DNA from: Diphasiastrum complanatum
Taxonomy: Eukaryota > Streptophyta > Lycopodiopsida > Lycopodiales > Lycopodiaceae
Assembly: GCA_029204225.1 (NCBI GenBank)
Contig: CM055096.1
Location: 5,161,504 to 5,225,503 of the forward strand
Direction of reading: 5' to 3'
DNA length: 64,000 nt
The notes beneath the pieces were generated by a model. It had not been told where the DNA came from. It ran no database searches and saw nothing but the letters and a program-made list of their open reading frames with translations. This document shows, piece by piece, positions 55,139 through 64,000 of the stretch. Positions within the stretch are counted from its first letter, which is position 1. Each line of letters begins with the position of its first letter. Position numbers and translations under genes: made by a program.

Positions 55139-55791
55139 TGTGAAAAACTCAGATCCAAAAGATGCTAAAGTTTCATAAAGATCTTGGCCATGGAAGTTAT
55201 GCACATCTAGATTGAAAAAATGATAGAAATTGTGATGTTAAGCATACTAAACATCAACTAAACATCAAAATCTGATCATAAGCTTCCACAAACAGAAACT
55301 TGCTGTCCCTGTCCGTACTTCAGAGCCTACAACCTGCATTTCACACGTGTGAAGCCATAGCAACAAAGAAATCACAATTCTAGTGGCTAGAATGCAAGAT
55401 ATGAACAAAAAAGTGAGAGAGAAGAAGATGGACCTTCAAAGAGCATAACATTCATTCAATAGAATGAAAATGAGATGTGTACATACTCGTGGAGATGGCT
55501 ATTTATAGCAGCCATAGTGCCTCTTGGCCACTTGTCTTATGATAGGCTAAAATTGGGGTCCAATAGGATTCACCCATATACCTAGAAATTTGGTCAAATA
55601 GGAATGCACCAAATTATGAGCCAATAGAAGAGCTCCACACTCGACCTCCTCTAATTAATGTGACCTCAAAAGTAGTGTACACATACTTTGGGCCTCTACA
55701 TACATGTATGAACCTATCTCTAACTTTTATTTGGCCATAGGCCTACAAAATCTCAAGTTAGGAAAATACTACTAGTTGACAATTTTTCACA
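55139..55791 (-). repeat. A 5' LTR
   Basis: The same 653 bases as 49931-50583. As the 5' copy it holds the working promoter. Confidence 0.97.
55499..55508 (-). promoter_or_regulatory. Probable TATA box of A
   Basis: CTATAAATAG on the minus strand inside the 5' LTR, upstream of the leader. The TTTCACACGTGTGAAG palindrome with its CACGTG core (near 55340) lies about 160 bases downstream of it in transcription sense, in the same LTR. Confidence 0.6.
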
Positions 55792-56017
55792 TTCCCTATA
55801 TAGGAAAAATAGCTAAAAATGGCTTATATGACCAAAATACATCAAAATGGTCTCATTTTGAAGGGTATGAAGTTTGACACTTCATCATACTGAAAAAATA
55901 CAGTAAATAAAAACATTGTGGCCTGGTTCACACGTGTGAAACTCCAGAACCAAAACTATTTACAATTTTAGCCAATTTAGGCCTCAAACTAGCTAGGAAA
56001 TGTTGACAATTTTCACA

Positions 56018-56504
56018 GTTGGTTAACTCATCAACTAGGCCATTCAATATGATTTGTACAAGCTCTTGATCTTGGATCTTTTCTCCTATAACACTCAATT
56101 CCTTCTTAAGAGATTTGATCCTAAGGCCCATACTCTTGTCCACTCTCTCCACTTCCTTTCATTCTTTGAAAGACTTGCTTCCTAAGCATGAGGATTCTTG
56201 AAGTGTTATTGGATTCATAGATACTCTTTAATGAATCCCAAGCCTCTTTTGATGAGGCAGAAGAAGACACCTCCTTCAAGAGGTCATTGCATACATTCAA
56301 CTTTATGCATTGTAGAGCTAATCTTGCTCTCTTCTTGTATTTGGTTTGTTCTTGGGCAGCTTGAGGCTCTTCCTCAACTCCTAAAACTATGTCAAAGAGG
56401 TCATGGATAGCTAGGAGTGATTCCATCACCACTTTTCAAATGGAATAATTCGTGGAAGTGAGTCTCTCACTTGATTCCAACAAATAACCACCCATGGATG
56501 ACAT
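56018..56504 (-). pseudogene. C element gag, N-terminal part
   Basis: The ATG at 56504 begins MSSMGGYLLESSERLTSTNY; the next Trp codon of the conserved WKV is TGA. Then VMESLLAIHDLFDIVLGVEE, ALQCIKLNVCNDLLKEV, TSRILMLRKQVFQ and, after a frame change near 56130, LVQIILNGLVDELTN, where B entered. The other half starts at 43715. It is closest to the gag part of TR-GAG (YLLQPSERLSTSN). Confidence 0.85.
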
Positions 56505-57089
56505 TGTAGAATAAATGCTCTTCTAAAGTCACAAAGATATATAGATTTTAAAGATCTATGAAAGGCCTAAAGCTCACAAGATTGCCTACAGCCTTGTCTC
56601 TATCAAACTAGCACACAAGCTTGAGTGATACACAATTAGATCTTGACAAAAATTCCTAGCTTTCACTCTCACAAAATTTTTTGCTTTACACTTTTCTTAG
56701 AGGTTTCACTTCAACTAAGGATCTGAACAAATCAGCCTCTTAGATCTGATCTTAAACTCCAAAAATAAATGTTTCAATGATCCAAAACTCTATTTGGTCA
56801 TAGGCATTAGCTAGATTAAATCTAGATCAATACTATGCTTCAAAAACCAATAAATTTGGACTAGAATTGAGATTATAGGACCAAAAAACAAAAGGTAACT
56901 TGAAATGAAAGTTGCTATATGGTTTCACACGTGTGAAAAGTACATACACAACCTCCAAGTTGATTTGATCCAAATAGAAACAAGCTATCACTCTAGATGA
57001 ACTCGACCTCACTAGTACTGGCCAAAAACAAATTTGCCAATAATCTTTGCAAGTTTTATGAATCAAATGATCACTCTCTTAGTCGGCTC
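56505..57089 (-). other. C leader
   Basis: Untranslated leader. It contains TTTCACACGTGTGAAA near 56927, a perfect 16-base palindrome. Confidence 0.65.
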
Positions 57090-57101
57090 TGATACCATGC
57101 T
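57090..57101 (-). other. C primer binding site
   Basis: GCTCTGATACCA next to the LTR end reading TGCTAAAATTTTAG. Confidence 0.88.
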
Positions 57102-57455
57102 AAAATTTTAGTTTTAGGACATTAATGATTGTACTTAACAATTATAGAGAATTATTGGTTGCTTAATCAATGGATCTATCAAGTTCTACACTTTAGATCT
57201 TGATCTGGATTCACGACACTTAGATTTAAGCAAGAGCAATGGATCAAATCTTCAAAAACAAGTGAGAGCAGCCTCACACGTGTGGCGTACTGTCCACTGT
57301 ACGGCCTGCACCTGAAACAACAAGTACATAGGTTCTTGATAGCAATCACTCAATAAAACCACAATTCTATCGACTAAAAATCTCGCAAAAGCGTAGAATG
57401 CAAAAGTCTCATCAATCTCATTAGCAAAATGATGATCTTTTTATGGATCAAGTAC
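57102..57455 (-). repeat. C 5' LTR, truncated by H
   Basis: Aligns with 39499-39793. The copy keeps CpGs (TCTCGCAAAAGCG) that are TpG or CpA in the 3' LTR. It is cut after AAGTAC by H. Confidence 0.85.
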
Positions 57456-58724
57456 TGTGATGCCATGAAATTGTTAAACATTGAATATCAACATAAATAT
57501 GGTATGATATACTCAAAAATGAAGATATGAGCTAGATAAGTATAAATCATGAAGAGGCCTAAGTCATTTTTCGAGAATATATCTCCTAAGTACTTGCCTT
57601 GTAATAAAGGGCAAAGACCTTTAAAAGGAAAGACATTGCCTTGGATAACCTTTACTAGGTCGTCCACGCGAAACGACTAGATATGAAAAGACATGTTAAA
57701 CTAGAGTAATTTCAACTCTTAGTTAGTTATACCTCTTATGATATAATTGAATGTATACTCAATCTAATTGTTAACTAGACCTTTTTGTGGGAGCGACGCA
57801 CTTTTGTTTTAGAGGTGTGTTTGTTTGCCCCGTAGAACATAAATTGATCTCACACTTTAGTCTCGAGCATCGAGAGAGAAGAGTTTATGCATATGTACGA
57901 GGTTGAAGAAGTGAATAGAGTGCTGAGAGCTATTCTCCTTTATCTCTGTTCTCCGCATTGTTGAGTATGAGTGATCCTAAGTCTACTAGCAATCTCTAAC
58001 GCATTACATGAACTACTCTCTGATTAGACAGACTCTTTAGTGCATTATAGTTGTTTGTTGTGTATCCGTAAAACATGCTCTAAAGAACTGTCTTAAAATC
58101 ATCTTATTCGTTTGTCGCAAATACTTTCTTTTTGGCACTCGAATAACGACTACATTTGGTACAATCAAACATGTTTATTGAATAAAACTGTATGTATACA
58201 TATGAGATACAGTCCATGTCTAAAGAATTGAGTCTTTGATCTGTGTTCCTGATTGTAATTGACATAAGTTTCTAACGTGCTCTAAAACTATTCGTGCTCT
58301 TTAACCAAATACTTGGACTTAAGTTGTTGAGGACTTCTGTCTAGAAACGAACAATTCGCAAACTTGATTAATTAATTGTCTGCACAACCATGAATACATC
58401 GAACATTTTTTGACTCTTTGTTGACACCTTAATCAGCCAAAGTATAGTATTGTTGTACTACTCTGATAACATCTCATCTGTAGAACGCATTTCATTCGAT
58501 TTGATAGAGGCCAGATTGGTGTTCTGAAATTATTAATATTACACACTTCAAACACAAGTAATACTGGTTACTTTCTAATGTTTGTTGACAACCAGAATAA
58601 CACTCGAAACCACTTATCATAAATTGTATTAAATACATAATTTTCTAATGTTGTCCTCTGTGGGAACGACATTATTTACTACAAAATCTATATTAACCTT
58701 GTTGGTATAGTACGACATATACCA
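57456..58724 (+). repeat. H 5' LTR
   Basis: About 1269 bases, TGTGATGCCATG to CATATACCA, with TG...CA ends. The boundaries rest on the primer site at one side and the break in the C LTR at the other. Confidence 0.7.
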
Positions 58725-58729
58725 ATTTT

Positions 58730-58747
58730 TGGCGCCGTTGCCAAGGA
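58730..58747 (+). other. H primer binding site
   Basis: TGGCGCCGTTGCCAAGGA, the gypsy tRNA-Asp-type site with two changes compared with G. Confidence 0.8.
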
Positions 58748-58799
58748 TAGCTTAGAAACGTTATATGAAAACTGACATTCCCATCTCCATTCCTAGTGT

Positions 58800-59858
58800 A
58801 TGTCAGATAGAGAATCCCGATTAGAACGATACCGTAAGCTTAGAGAGGAATTTTTACGAAGACAAAGTGAGAGTGCGAGTCGAAGAAATCTAGACAAAAT
58901 CACTGCCCAGTTACTTGAACTCCTAATGAACTTCGGTATGAAGGCTCCTGCTGCACGTTTCACTTCTATCTCAAAACTTAAGTATGATTATTTTAAAGGG
59001 ACTACTTCAGATGATGCAGATAGTTATGTCTTGCAATTTGAGTCAATTGCTAATGCGAATAACGAAGTAACTAACATAGACAAATTGCGAATCTTCCTTG
59101 GTCTGCTAAGAAAGCAGACGCACATATGGTACACTCAAGTTGAACTAGGCCATATAGAAACCTGGTTAATACTGAAAGATGTGTTTCTGAACCAGTTCAG
59201 AGAAATCGGTTATAAATCTAAAATTCTCGGACGTCTGAACAATGGTCAGAAGAAAACTAAAGAATCCCTTCGAAAATATACATGAAAGGTTAAAAATCTT
59301 ATAAGAAAACTAATCAGTGTATATCCCATTGATATGCAGATCGAATGGTTTTTGGCTGGTTTAGCACCAAAGATTGATCAGTATTGTAGACAAGGTGATA
59401 TGACCTCCTTAGCAGCAGTAATAGCTAGTGCTAAAAATTTTGACACCTCGAAACTAGCACTTAAGAGATGCTCAGCAAAAAGATCTCGTAAGTCTAAAAC
59501 TGATTCTAGTGACAACGATGATGATTCAGATTCTGACTCAAGTACCAGTTCTTCAAGCTCAGAGTCTGAAACCAACGATTCATCGGAATCAGAAGCTGAT
59601 AAAGGAGAGAGAAAGAATAAACAACGAACCAAATGAAGGGACGACACAAAAGTTGTCGAGAATAAGTCGTCAACTTCTAAAGTTGAAAAGCTTTGGAAGA
59701 GTGATATGGATGACCTTAATAAAAAGTTTAATGATTTGAAAGGGCAGATCTCTGAAGTTGCAGATAAAAGACCAAAAGCGTCTTCTTCCAACTCAGGAAT
59801 GTGGTGTAGGAAATGTGGAACTTTTGGACATACTAAGGAAGACTGCACCACTGTGAAT
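58800..59858 (+). pseudogene. Ty3/gypsy gag of H with in-frame stops
   Basis: One frame throughout, with TGA stops at 59283 (Trp position, KYT-stop-KVKN) and 59634. Residues about 60-160 are the gag core (FKGTTSDDADSYVLQFE; LGLLRKQTHIWYTQVE; FREIGYKSKIL), then IEWFLAGLAPKI, an Asp/Ser-rich acidic stretch (59500-59600) and a CCHC knuckle WCRKCGTFGHTKEDC near 59804-59848. Apart from the stops it is well kept, so inactivation is recent or readthrough by point mutation. It is related to the gag at 1206 by the WFLAGL block. Confidence 0.8.
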
Positions 59859-60953
59859 ATTTATCACTTTTTTTTAGTATGAGGTACTATGATTTGCATA
59901 GCTTTATTATTAACTTAAAAGAATCAATATGGATTAATTCATATTAAGTGTGAAATGTTATGACAAAAATAGAAATCATATAAAGATGATATTATTCACA
60001 TAACATTCAATGTCAATTACCATGACTAACATAACATTCAAATTGAGCAAACATTTTTCCACCACTTTTGATCCTGCTTTTATCCAATGCAATGAAAGTT
60101 GATACTTGGCATGAACTTCACCATCTAGTCAAGCATAGTTAGATCTGTGCTAGGCACAAACAGTTCCATGCTTTTCCATTTCCAACAATGTAAAAATCCA
60201 TGCGTAACATGGAGATATACACGTTGAGCATGGACTTATCCATGCTCAACATAGACAAATTCATCCTCAAATTCCATGTATGACATGAACTTTGATATGG
60301 ACACAAGTGCCCTAAAAATGCATTAGTTGTATCATTATTTTAATAAGAATATTTGTCTAAGAGCTTGGGCCAATTTGGTATGCACATCTAGATCTAGTCA
60401 CAAGATAGAATTCATTGAAATTAGCATGCTAAAATTGCATAAATCACAAAGATCTGATCATGAACATGAAAATATAGTATGGTCCCTTTCTGTACAACAG
60501 CAATAGCAGGCTGTCCTTCACAAGTGTGGAACCTCCTTCAACCATAAAATCAAAATTCTACACATAGAAAACCAAAATATCAAGAGATAAACACATGAGA
60601 TGGACATAGAAACTTGAGAGATGAATTCTCCATTTGAAACAAGAATACAATGATATGTTCTCCATGCTGGTACTACTATTCCAAAATGTCATTTGGCCAC
60701 TTGCCAATAGTATGCCCTAAAATGACAACTTTTAGGTACTTAACCAAAAACCTAGAAAAACTAGTCCAAATGCAATGTACTAAATCTAGCCAATTATAAT
60801 GCGTCCAAACACGACCTCATCCACTTATCTACTTGTCAAAAATAGTAAAACCACTATTTAGGCCTTTACTGACAGATATGAAACTATCTCTAAATAGCCT
60901 GAGATTTTATTTTAGACTCCAAAAATACCAAATAAAGAATTAAACTGTTTTGG
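59859..60953 (-). repeat. Inverted E-type repeat
   Basis: The reverse complement of 29340-30795 with several deletions, the largest about 60 bases near 60350. It includes the LTR-like part (60360-60953) and the downstream repeat (59859-60340), in the same arrangement as the plus copy. Both ends are cut by H and J3 sequences. Confidence 0.7.
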
Positions 60954-61104
60954 TTCATGTTTGATCAGTATCTCTTAGAGTTTGCATCTCATCTTGTATA
61001 TAGATGTTAATTTTTCTACATTGGCAGGATTGTTGGTTTGTTCCTTATTGTAACCAAAGATCAGGGACATGGATTGAATCTTGAATGATCTGAAATCCTT
61101 CAGA

Positions 61105-61116
61105 CGGTATCAGAGC
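61105..61116 (+). other. J3 primer binding site
   Basis: CGGTATCAGAGC, one mismatch to the initiator-Met site, adjoins the LTR end TTCAGA. Confidence 0.75.
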
Positions 61117-61814
61117 TCTTGTCTTTCAGGTTATGAAAGGATCAGCCATCTTTAGCAAGGCTTTGGAGGAGTTACCAATACTAGAACATGCTAGATTGAT
61201 TTCTACTCAAAAATCAGCATTTTTGCATGTGTAGAATTGATTTTTGTAGGTCAAAACTCAATATAAGGTTATATACTTGATCAATCTGATTTCACACTTG
61301 GTGTACTGAAATTAGACGATTTTTGGTGCATTAGGAAGGCTTACGTTGATCTAAGTAAGCATGAGAACTATGAGTTGTTGGATCCATATGAAAGAAGAAA
61401 ATATTGTGTTGTCTGGAAGAATCACTACTGGGATATCAGTAGTGATAACCTGTTTCTTCTGATACCATGTCGGGAGGCTACAAGAAGATATATCGAGTTT
61501 TTAGAAATTGCATGTAGAATTTGAGATATTCATTTTTTTGTGATTTTCTCAAAACCCTAATTTTGATTGGATCTCTAGTTTGTGAGGTCACTGAACTTCA
61601 CTTGAGTGTATTTCAATCTTAGGAAGTGGCAAGAATCATTAGATCGAGGATAGATCATAGGTTGATCAAGATTTCACTTTCTAGTTAGAAGTGCTAGAAG
61701 AAATTTGAGAGGTTCCATTTTTTTGTGATTTCTTCTTGAGTTTATTTGTTGACATTCAAGAGAGTGCTTTGTGCACTGGAACAGGTTGAAAGAATAAGAT
61801 CAGGTCATTGCAAC
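61117..61814 (+). other. J3 leader with an insertion
   Basis: Homologous to the J1 leader at 13129-13716, but 61335-61500 carries an extra stretch not present there, including TTCTGATACCATG near 61458, a near-match to the inverse primer site. Confidence 0.5.
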
Positions 61815-62500
61815 ATGGCTACAAGTAGTGGATTCATGTTGGAAGGCAATGGTAGGCTTACCTCAATCAATTATACTTCTTGGAAGGTGAGGATGGAGTC
61901 CTTATTGGAGATGAATGAGTTGATGGAGATTGTTGCAGGTGTGGAAGAGAGGCCTCACGCACCTCAAGATCAAGTGACGTACGACAAGAGAGCAAAGAAA
62001 GCTCTACACATGATTAAGATGAATATCACAATGAGCTTCTCAAGGAGATTGATAAGTGCACATCATCTTTGGAGGCTTGGGAAGCTTTGTTGAAGCTTAA
62101 TGAATCCAAGCCTACATCAAGAGTTCTTACTCTTAGGAGGCAAATCTTTCAAAGTTTGCAAAAGAAGGAAGAGAGTACTCATGCTTTTGTTTTGAGGGCT
62201 AAAGCATTCAATGATGAGTTAGAATGTATTGATGAAAGCATTAAGGAGGTAGAACTTGTTCACTTAATGGCTTGTTGGATAATCATGCTAATATTGTTAA
62301 ATGTTTTGCTATTCAAAAGACTTTGCCAAGTATTGTGGATTTGCAAGAGATCTTGGTGAATGAGGAGTATAGGCTTCAATAAAGAGGAGGTGGACACATC
62401 AACATCTCAATATGAAGCGGATGCTATGTTCATCAAATGCAAGTTCAAGGGCAAAGGCAAAGGCAAGTGGTCTAAAGGGCAAGATCAAGGTGAGACAGTT
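61815..62500 (+). pseudogene. J3 gag relic
   Basis: Starts MATSSGFMLEGNGRLTSINY at 61815, close to A. Frameshifts occur near 62030 (after IKMNI) and near 62255 (after VELV); EAWEALLKLNESK and SRVLTLRRQIFQS read in the second frame (62069-62359), then a TAA at 62380 and the Lys-rich FKGKGKGKWSKGQDQGE tail. The knuckle and all of pol are missing. Confidence 0.8.
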
Positions 62501-62835
62501 AAGAAAACACAGTTTAAACACCCGACCGGATCAATCACCACAGTACAACGTCAAGTGCAACAAGACCACAGAATTGCACTCCTCAAATTGTATATTCAAC
62601 TAACTTGTAAGTACAAAGATAAGTTGCTTAAAAACACTCAAAGGGCTCGTAAAAGAAAGATGGCCTAATAACCCTAGAACTAAGCCCACGTGGTGCCGTT
62701 GAAATAAGAAATCACTGTATAAGTCGATCATTGTTATTTTAACTCTCTCCCTCAATGATCAACGTCTCTTTTTATTTTAGAGTTTACTCTATTCATGGAA
62801 TATACCTCCATGATAGTATTACAAGTAAAGGCTTT
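62501..62835 (-). repeat. Probable N element 3' LTR and tract
   Basis: The minus-strand DNA after the N pol stop. Neither LTR end was fixed with certainty. The left limit is taken where the J3 gag similarity stops. Confidence 0.4.
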
Positions 62836-64000
62836 TTACATGACCAGATCTAAGCCAAGTTTGGCTCTAAAAGTCTCAAACTTTTCTTTACTTAAAGCTT
62901 TCATAAATATATCAGCAACGTGTAATAACGTAGAACCATGTACAATACTTATATCTTCAAATTGTAATTTTTCACAAACAAAGTGATATTTTACTTCAAT
63001 ATGTTTTGTCCTTGCATGAAAGATAGGATTTTTAGCCAATTGTATTCCACTTTGACTGTCACAGAAAATAACAGTTGGATTTACCTGCTTCATGCCAATC
63101 TCACATAACAACTTACGTAGCCAAACAGCTTCCTGGGTAGCAGAACTCAACGCTTTATATTCGGCTTTTGTGGAAGAAAGAGAAATAGTATCTTGCTTCT
63201 TGCTAGACCATGAAAAACAACCGCTACCAAACTAGACCATGAAAAACAACCACTACCAAAATTGAAGGCATAACTTGTTGTTGACTTTCTATCATCTATA
63301 CTTCCTACCCAATCAGCATCAACATAACCTTGCAACTTAGGTAAAACACCTTGTCTTTTGTAGATTAGAGCAAGGTTAGGTGTACCTTTCACATACCTCA
63401 AAATCCTTTTTGCAGCTTTCCAATGGTCCATAGTGGGTGATGACATGAATTGGCTAATCAAACTTACAGCATAGCAGATATCAGGACGTGTAGTCGTAAG
63501 ATATATCAAACTTCCAACTAGCTGACGAAATAGTGTAGCATCAACATGTGCACTATCATCAATACGAGATAATTTCTTACCAGTTTCACAAGGGGTGTTG
63601 GAAGGTTTGCACTGTGTCATGTGAAATCTCTCCAATATCTTGCCCACATACTTGTTTTGATATAACCTGATATCACTGCTAGTTTGCCATACTTCGACAC
63701 CCAAGCAATAGTGCATAAGATCTAAATCTGTCATCTCAAATTGTCTGCCCATGATAATGATATCATCAACGTAAAGTACAATCAAGGCAATGCTGCCATC
63801 ATTTATAAGAACATAAAAGTTTGGATCTGAATTTGATCTTACAAACCCATGAGAAAAAAAATAATTGTCAATGCGTCCATACCATGCGTGTGGCGCTTGC
63901 TTAAGGCCATAAAGTGCTTTGTGTAGTTTACATACCTTATGTTCTTGCCCTTTTGCCATGAAGCCCTGCGGTTGGACCATGTAAACTTCTTCCTCTAAGT
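62836..64000 (-). pseudogene. Copia pol of element N (RT and RNase H), partial
   Basis: A different copia lineage that runs off the window. 63980-63147 reads MVQPQGFMAKGQEHKVCKLHKALYGLKQAP in pieces, LIVLYVDDIII (catalytic box), then lacks about 20 residues ahead of REFEMTDL-like QFEMTDLDLMHYCLGVE, then RQLVGSLIYLTTTRPDICYA, WKAAKRILRYVKGTPNLAL and LQGYVDADWVGSIDDRKSTT. A 29-base tandem duplication at 63203-63260 shifts the frame within RNase H. 63150-62836 resumes with VIFCDSQSGIQLAKNPIFHAR and ADIFMKALSKEKFETF. The deletion and shift make it inactive. Confidence 0.85.
63203..63260. repeat. 29-bp tandem duplication in N RNase H
   Basis: Two 29-base units with one difference (CCGCTACC against CCACTACC). 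It duplicates the codons for GSGCFSWSS and breaks the frame. Confidence 0.9.

Larger units (their letters stand above)
49931..55791 (-). mobile_element. Copia element A, full length and very young
   Basis: Minus-strand complete copia element of 5861 bases, with 653-base LTRs that I could not tell apart by reading, duplication ttccc at 49926-49930 and 55792-55796, primer site, 1316-codon ORF and polypurine tract. It lies in the 5' LTR of B and is the youngest insertion in the window. Confidence 0.97.
43721..56017 (-). mobile_element. Copia element B, full length, split by A
   Basis: Minus-strand complete copia element of 6431 bases once A is removed. LTRs are 43721-44375 and 49497-49930 plus 55797-56017 (655 bases each, TGTGAAAATT ... 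TTTTTCACA). The duplication gttgg flanks it at 43716-43720 and 56018-56022. The primer site is at 49485-49496. I find about three differences between the LTRs, so insertion was recent but before A. Confidence 0.95.
49497..56017 (-). repeat. B 5' LTR, split by A
   Basis: 49497-49930 and 55797-56017 form one 655-base LTR, with one of the two ttccc copies counted. A CCATAAATAG core-promoter-like box is at 49864-49873, and the insertion of A lies only about 60 bases from it, so the promoter of B is probably disrupted. Confidence 0.9.
39499..57455 (-). mobile_element. Old copia element C, host of the nest
   Basis: Minus-strand copia element: 3' LTR 39499-40305, decayed pol 40316-43720, gag remainder 56018-56504, leader, primer site 57090-57101 and partial 5' LTR 57102-57455. 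B (with A inside) occupies 43721-56017, and the duplication gttgg on each side joins the two gag halves exactly in frame. The 3' LTR lacks its outer end next to the K-type fragment; the 5' LTR is cut by H. The LTRs are about 93 per cent alike over 300 bases, mostly transitions at CpG. Confidence 0.85.
57456..59858 (+). mobile_element. Ty3/gypsy element H, 5' part
   Basis: LTR, primer site and gag of a plus-strand gypsy element inserted in the C 5' LTR. Protease, RT, integrase and the 3' LTR are absent: the element ends just after the gag knuckle, where an inverted E-type repeat begins. Confidence 0.8.
60954..62500 (+). mobile_element. Copia relic J3
   Basis: A plus-strand relic with the last 150 bases of a J-type LTR (60954-61104), a primer site, a leader and a broken gag. 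It ends at about 62500, where the 3' sequence of element N begins. Confidence 0.7.

Noticed and set aside
61440-61470. TTCTGATACCATG near 61458 as a further inverse primer site
   Set aside because: It lies within the J3 leader with no LTR end next to it; similarity is limited to GATACCATG.

Overview
This window is a repeat-dominated stretch of a land-plant nuclear genome. It is AT-rich, and I recognise no host gene, tRNA, rRNA, CRISPR or bacterial feature. Almost everything identifiable is LTR retrotransposon, mostly Ty1/copia with initiator-Met tRNA primer sites (TGGTATCAGAGC) and some Ty3/gypsy with TGGCGCCGTTGCC-type primer sites. There is also one CACTA-transposase relic, one TIR insertion, one long inverted repeat and several micro/minisatellites. 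The sequence does not fix the species; dense nesting of young copia elements suggests a large, repeat-rich plant genome.

Left part (0.7-20.8 kb). A decayed + strand Ty3/gypsy element (gag about 1.2 kb, protease about 3.0 kb, RT 4.4-5.1 kb, RNase H 12.0-12.5 kb) is split by a short non-autonomous LTR element, here called G (5125-12006, near-TSD agcta/cgcta). The 5' LTR of G was itself hit twice: by a 377-bp TIR element (5150-5526) and by a complete copia-type element, here TR-GAG (5698-9919, TSD taaag), whose single 563-codon ORF fuses gag to a piece of pol linker and an unrecognised tail. A deleted copia element, J1 (12470-15788), sits in the gypsy RNase H. Then come a hairpin, a roughly 2.4-kb long inverted repeat (15977-18340), gypsy fragments and a copia/CACTA chimera (19.7-20.8 kb).

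Middle (20.8-39.5 kb). This holds palindromic CATGTGG repeats, CT microsatellites, three adjoining degenerate minisatellites (22.9-24.2 kb), an old minus-strand relative of TR-GAG (24.2-25.5 kb), an exact tandem duplication with a palindrome at its junction (27.8-28.3 kb), two copies of an unrecognised non-autonomous 3' module (M) followed by different copia LTRs (28.6-30.8 and 33.6-35.3 kb), C-like copia relics, a gypsy integrase in two pieces and a composite GCATGTCA minisatellite.

Right part (39.5-64 kb). This is a clear nest. Old copia element C (minus; 39.5-57.5 kb) was interrupted in gag by copia element B (43721-56017, TSD gttgg, intact 1317-codon ORF, LTRs with about three differences). 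The 5' LTR of B was interrupted by copia element A (49931-55791, TSD ttccc, LTRs identical by eye, intact 1316-codon ORF). The 5' LTR of C is also cut by a gypsy element, H (57456 to about 59860). An inverted copy of the E-type repeat, a copia gag relic (J3) and the 3' part of another copia lineage (N) fill the rest.

A and B look young and possibly able to act; everything else is decayed or non-autonomous. A carries an unusual His-to-Arg change in the integrase zinc motif. The copia families A, B, J, E and M share one architecture: the last codons of pol are also the polypurine tract, and the stop codon lies inside the 3' LTR.
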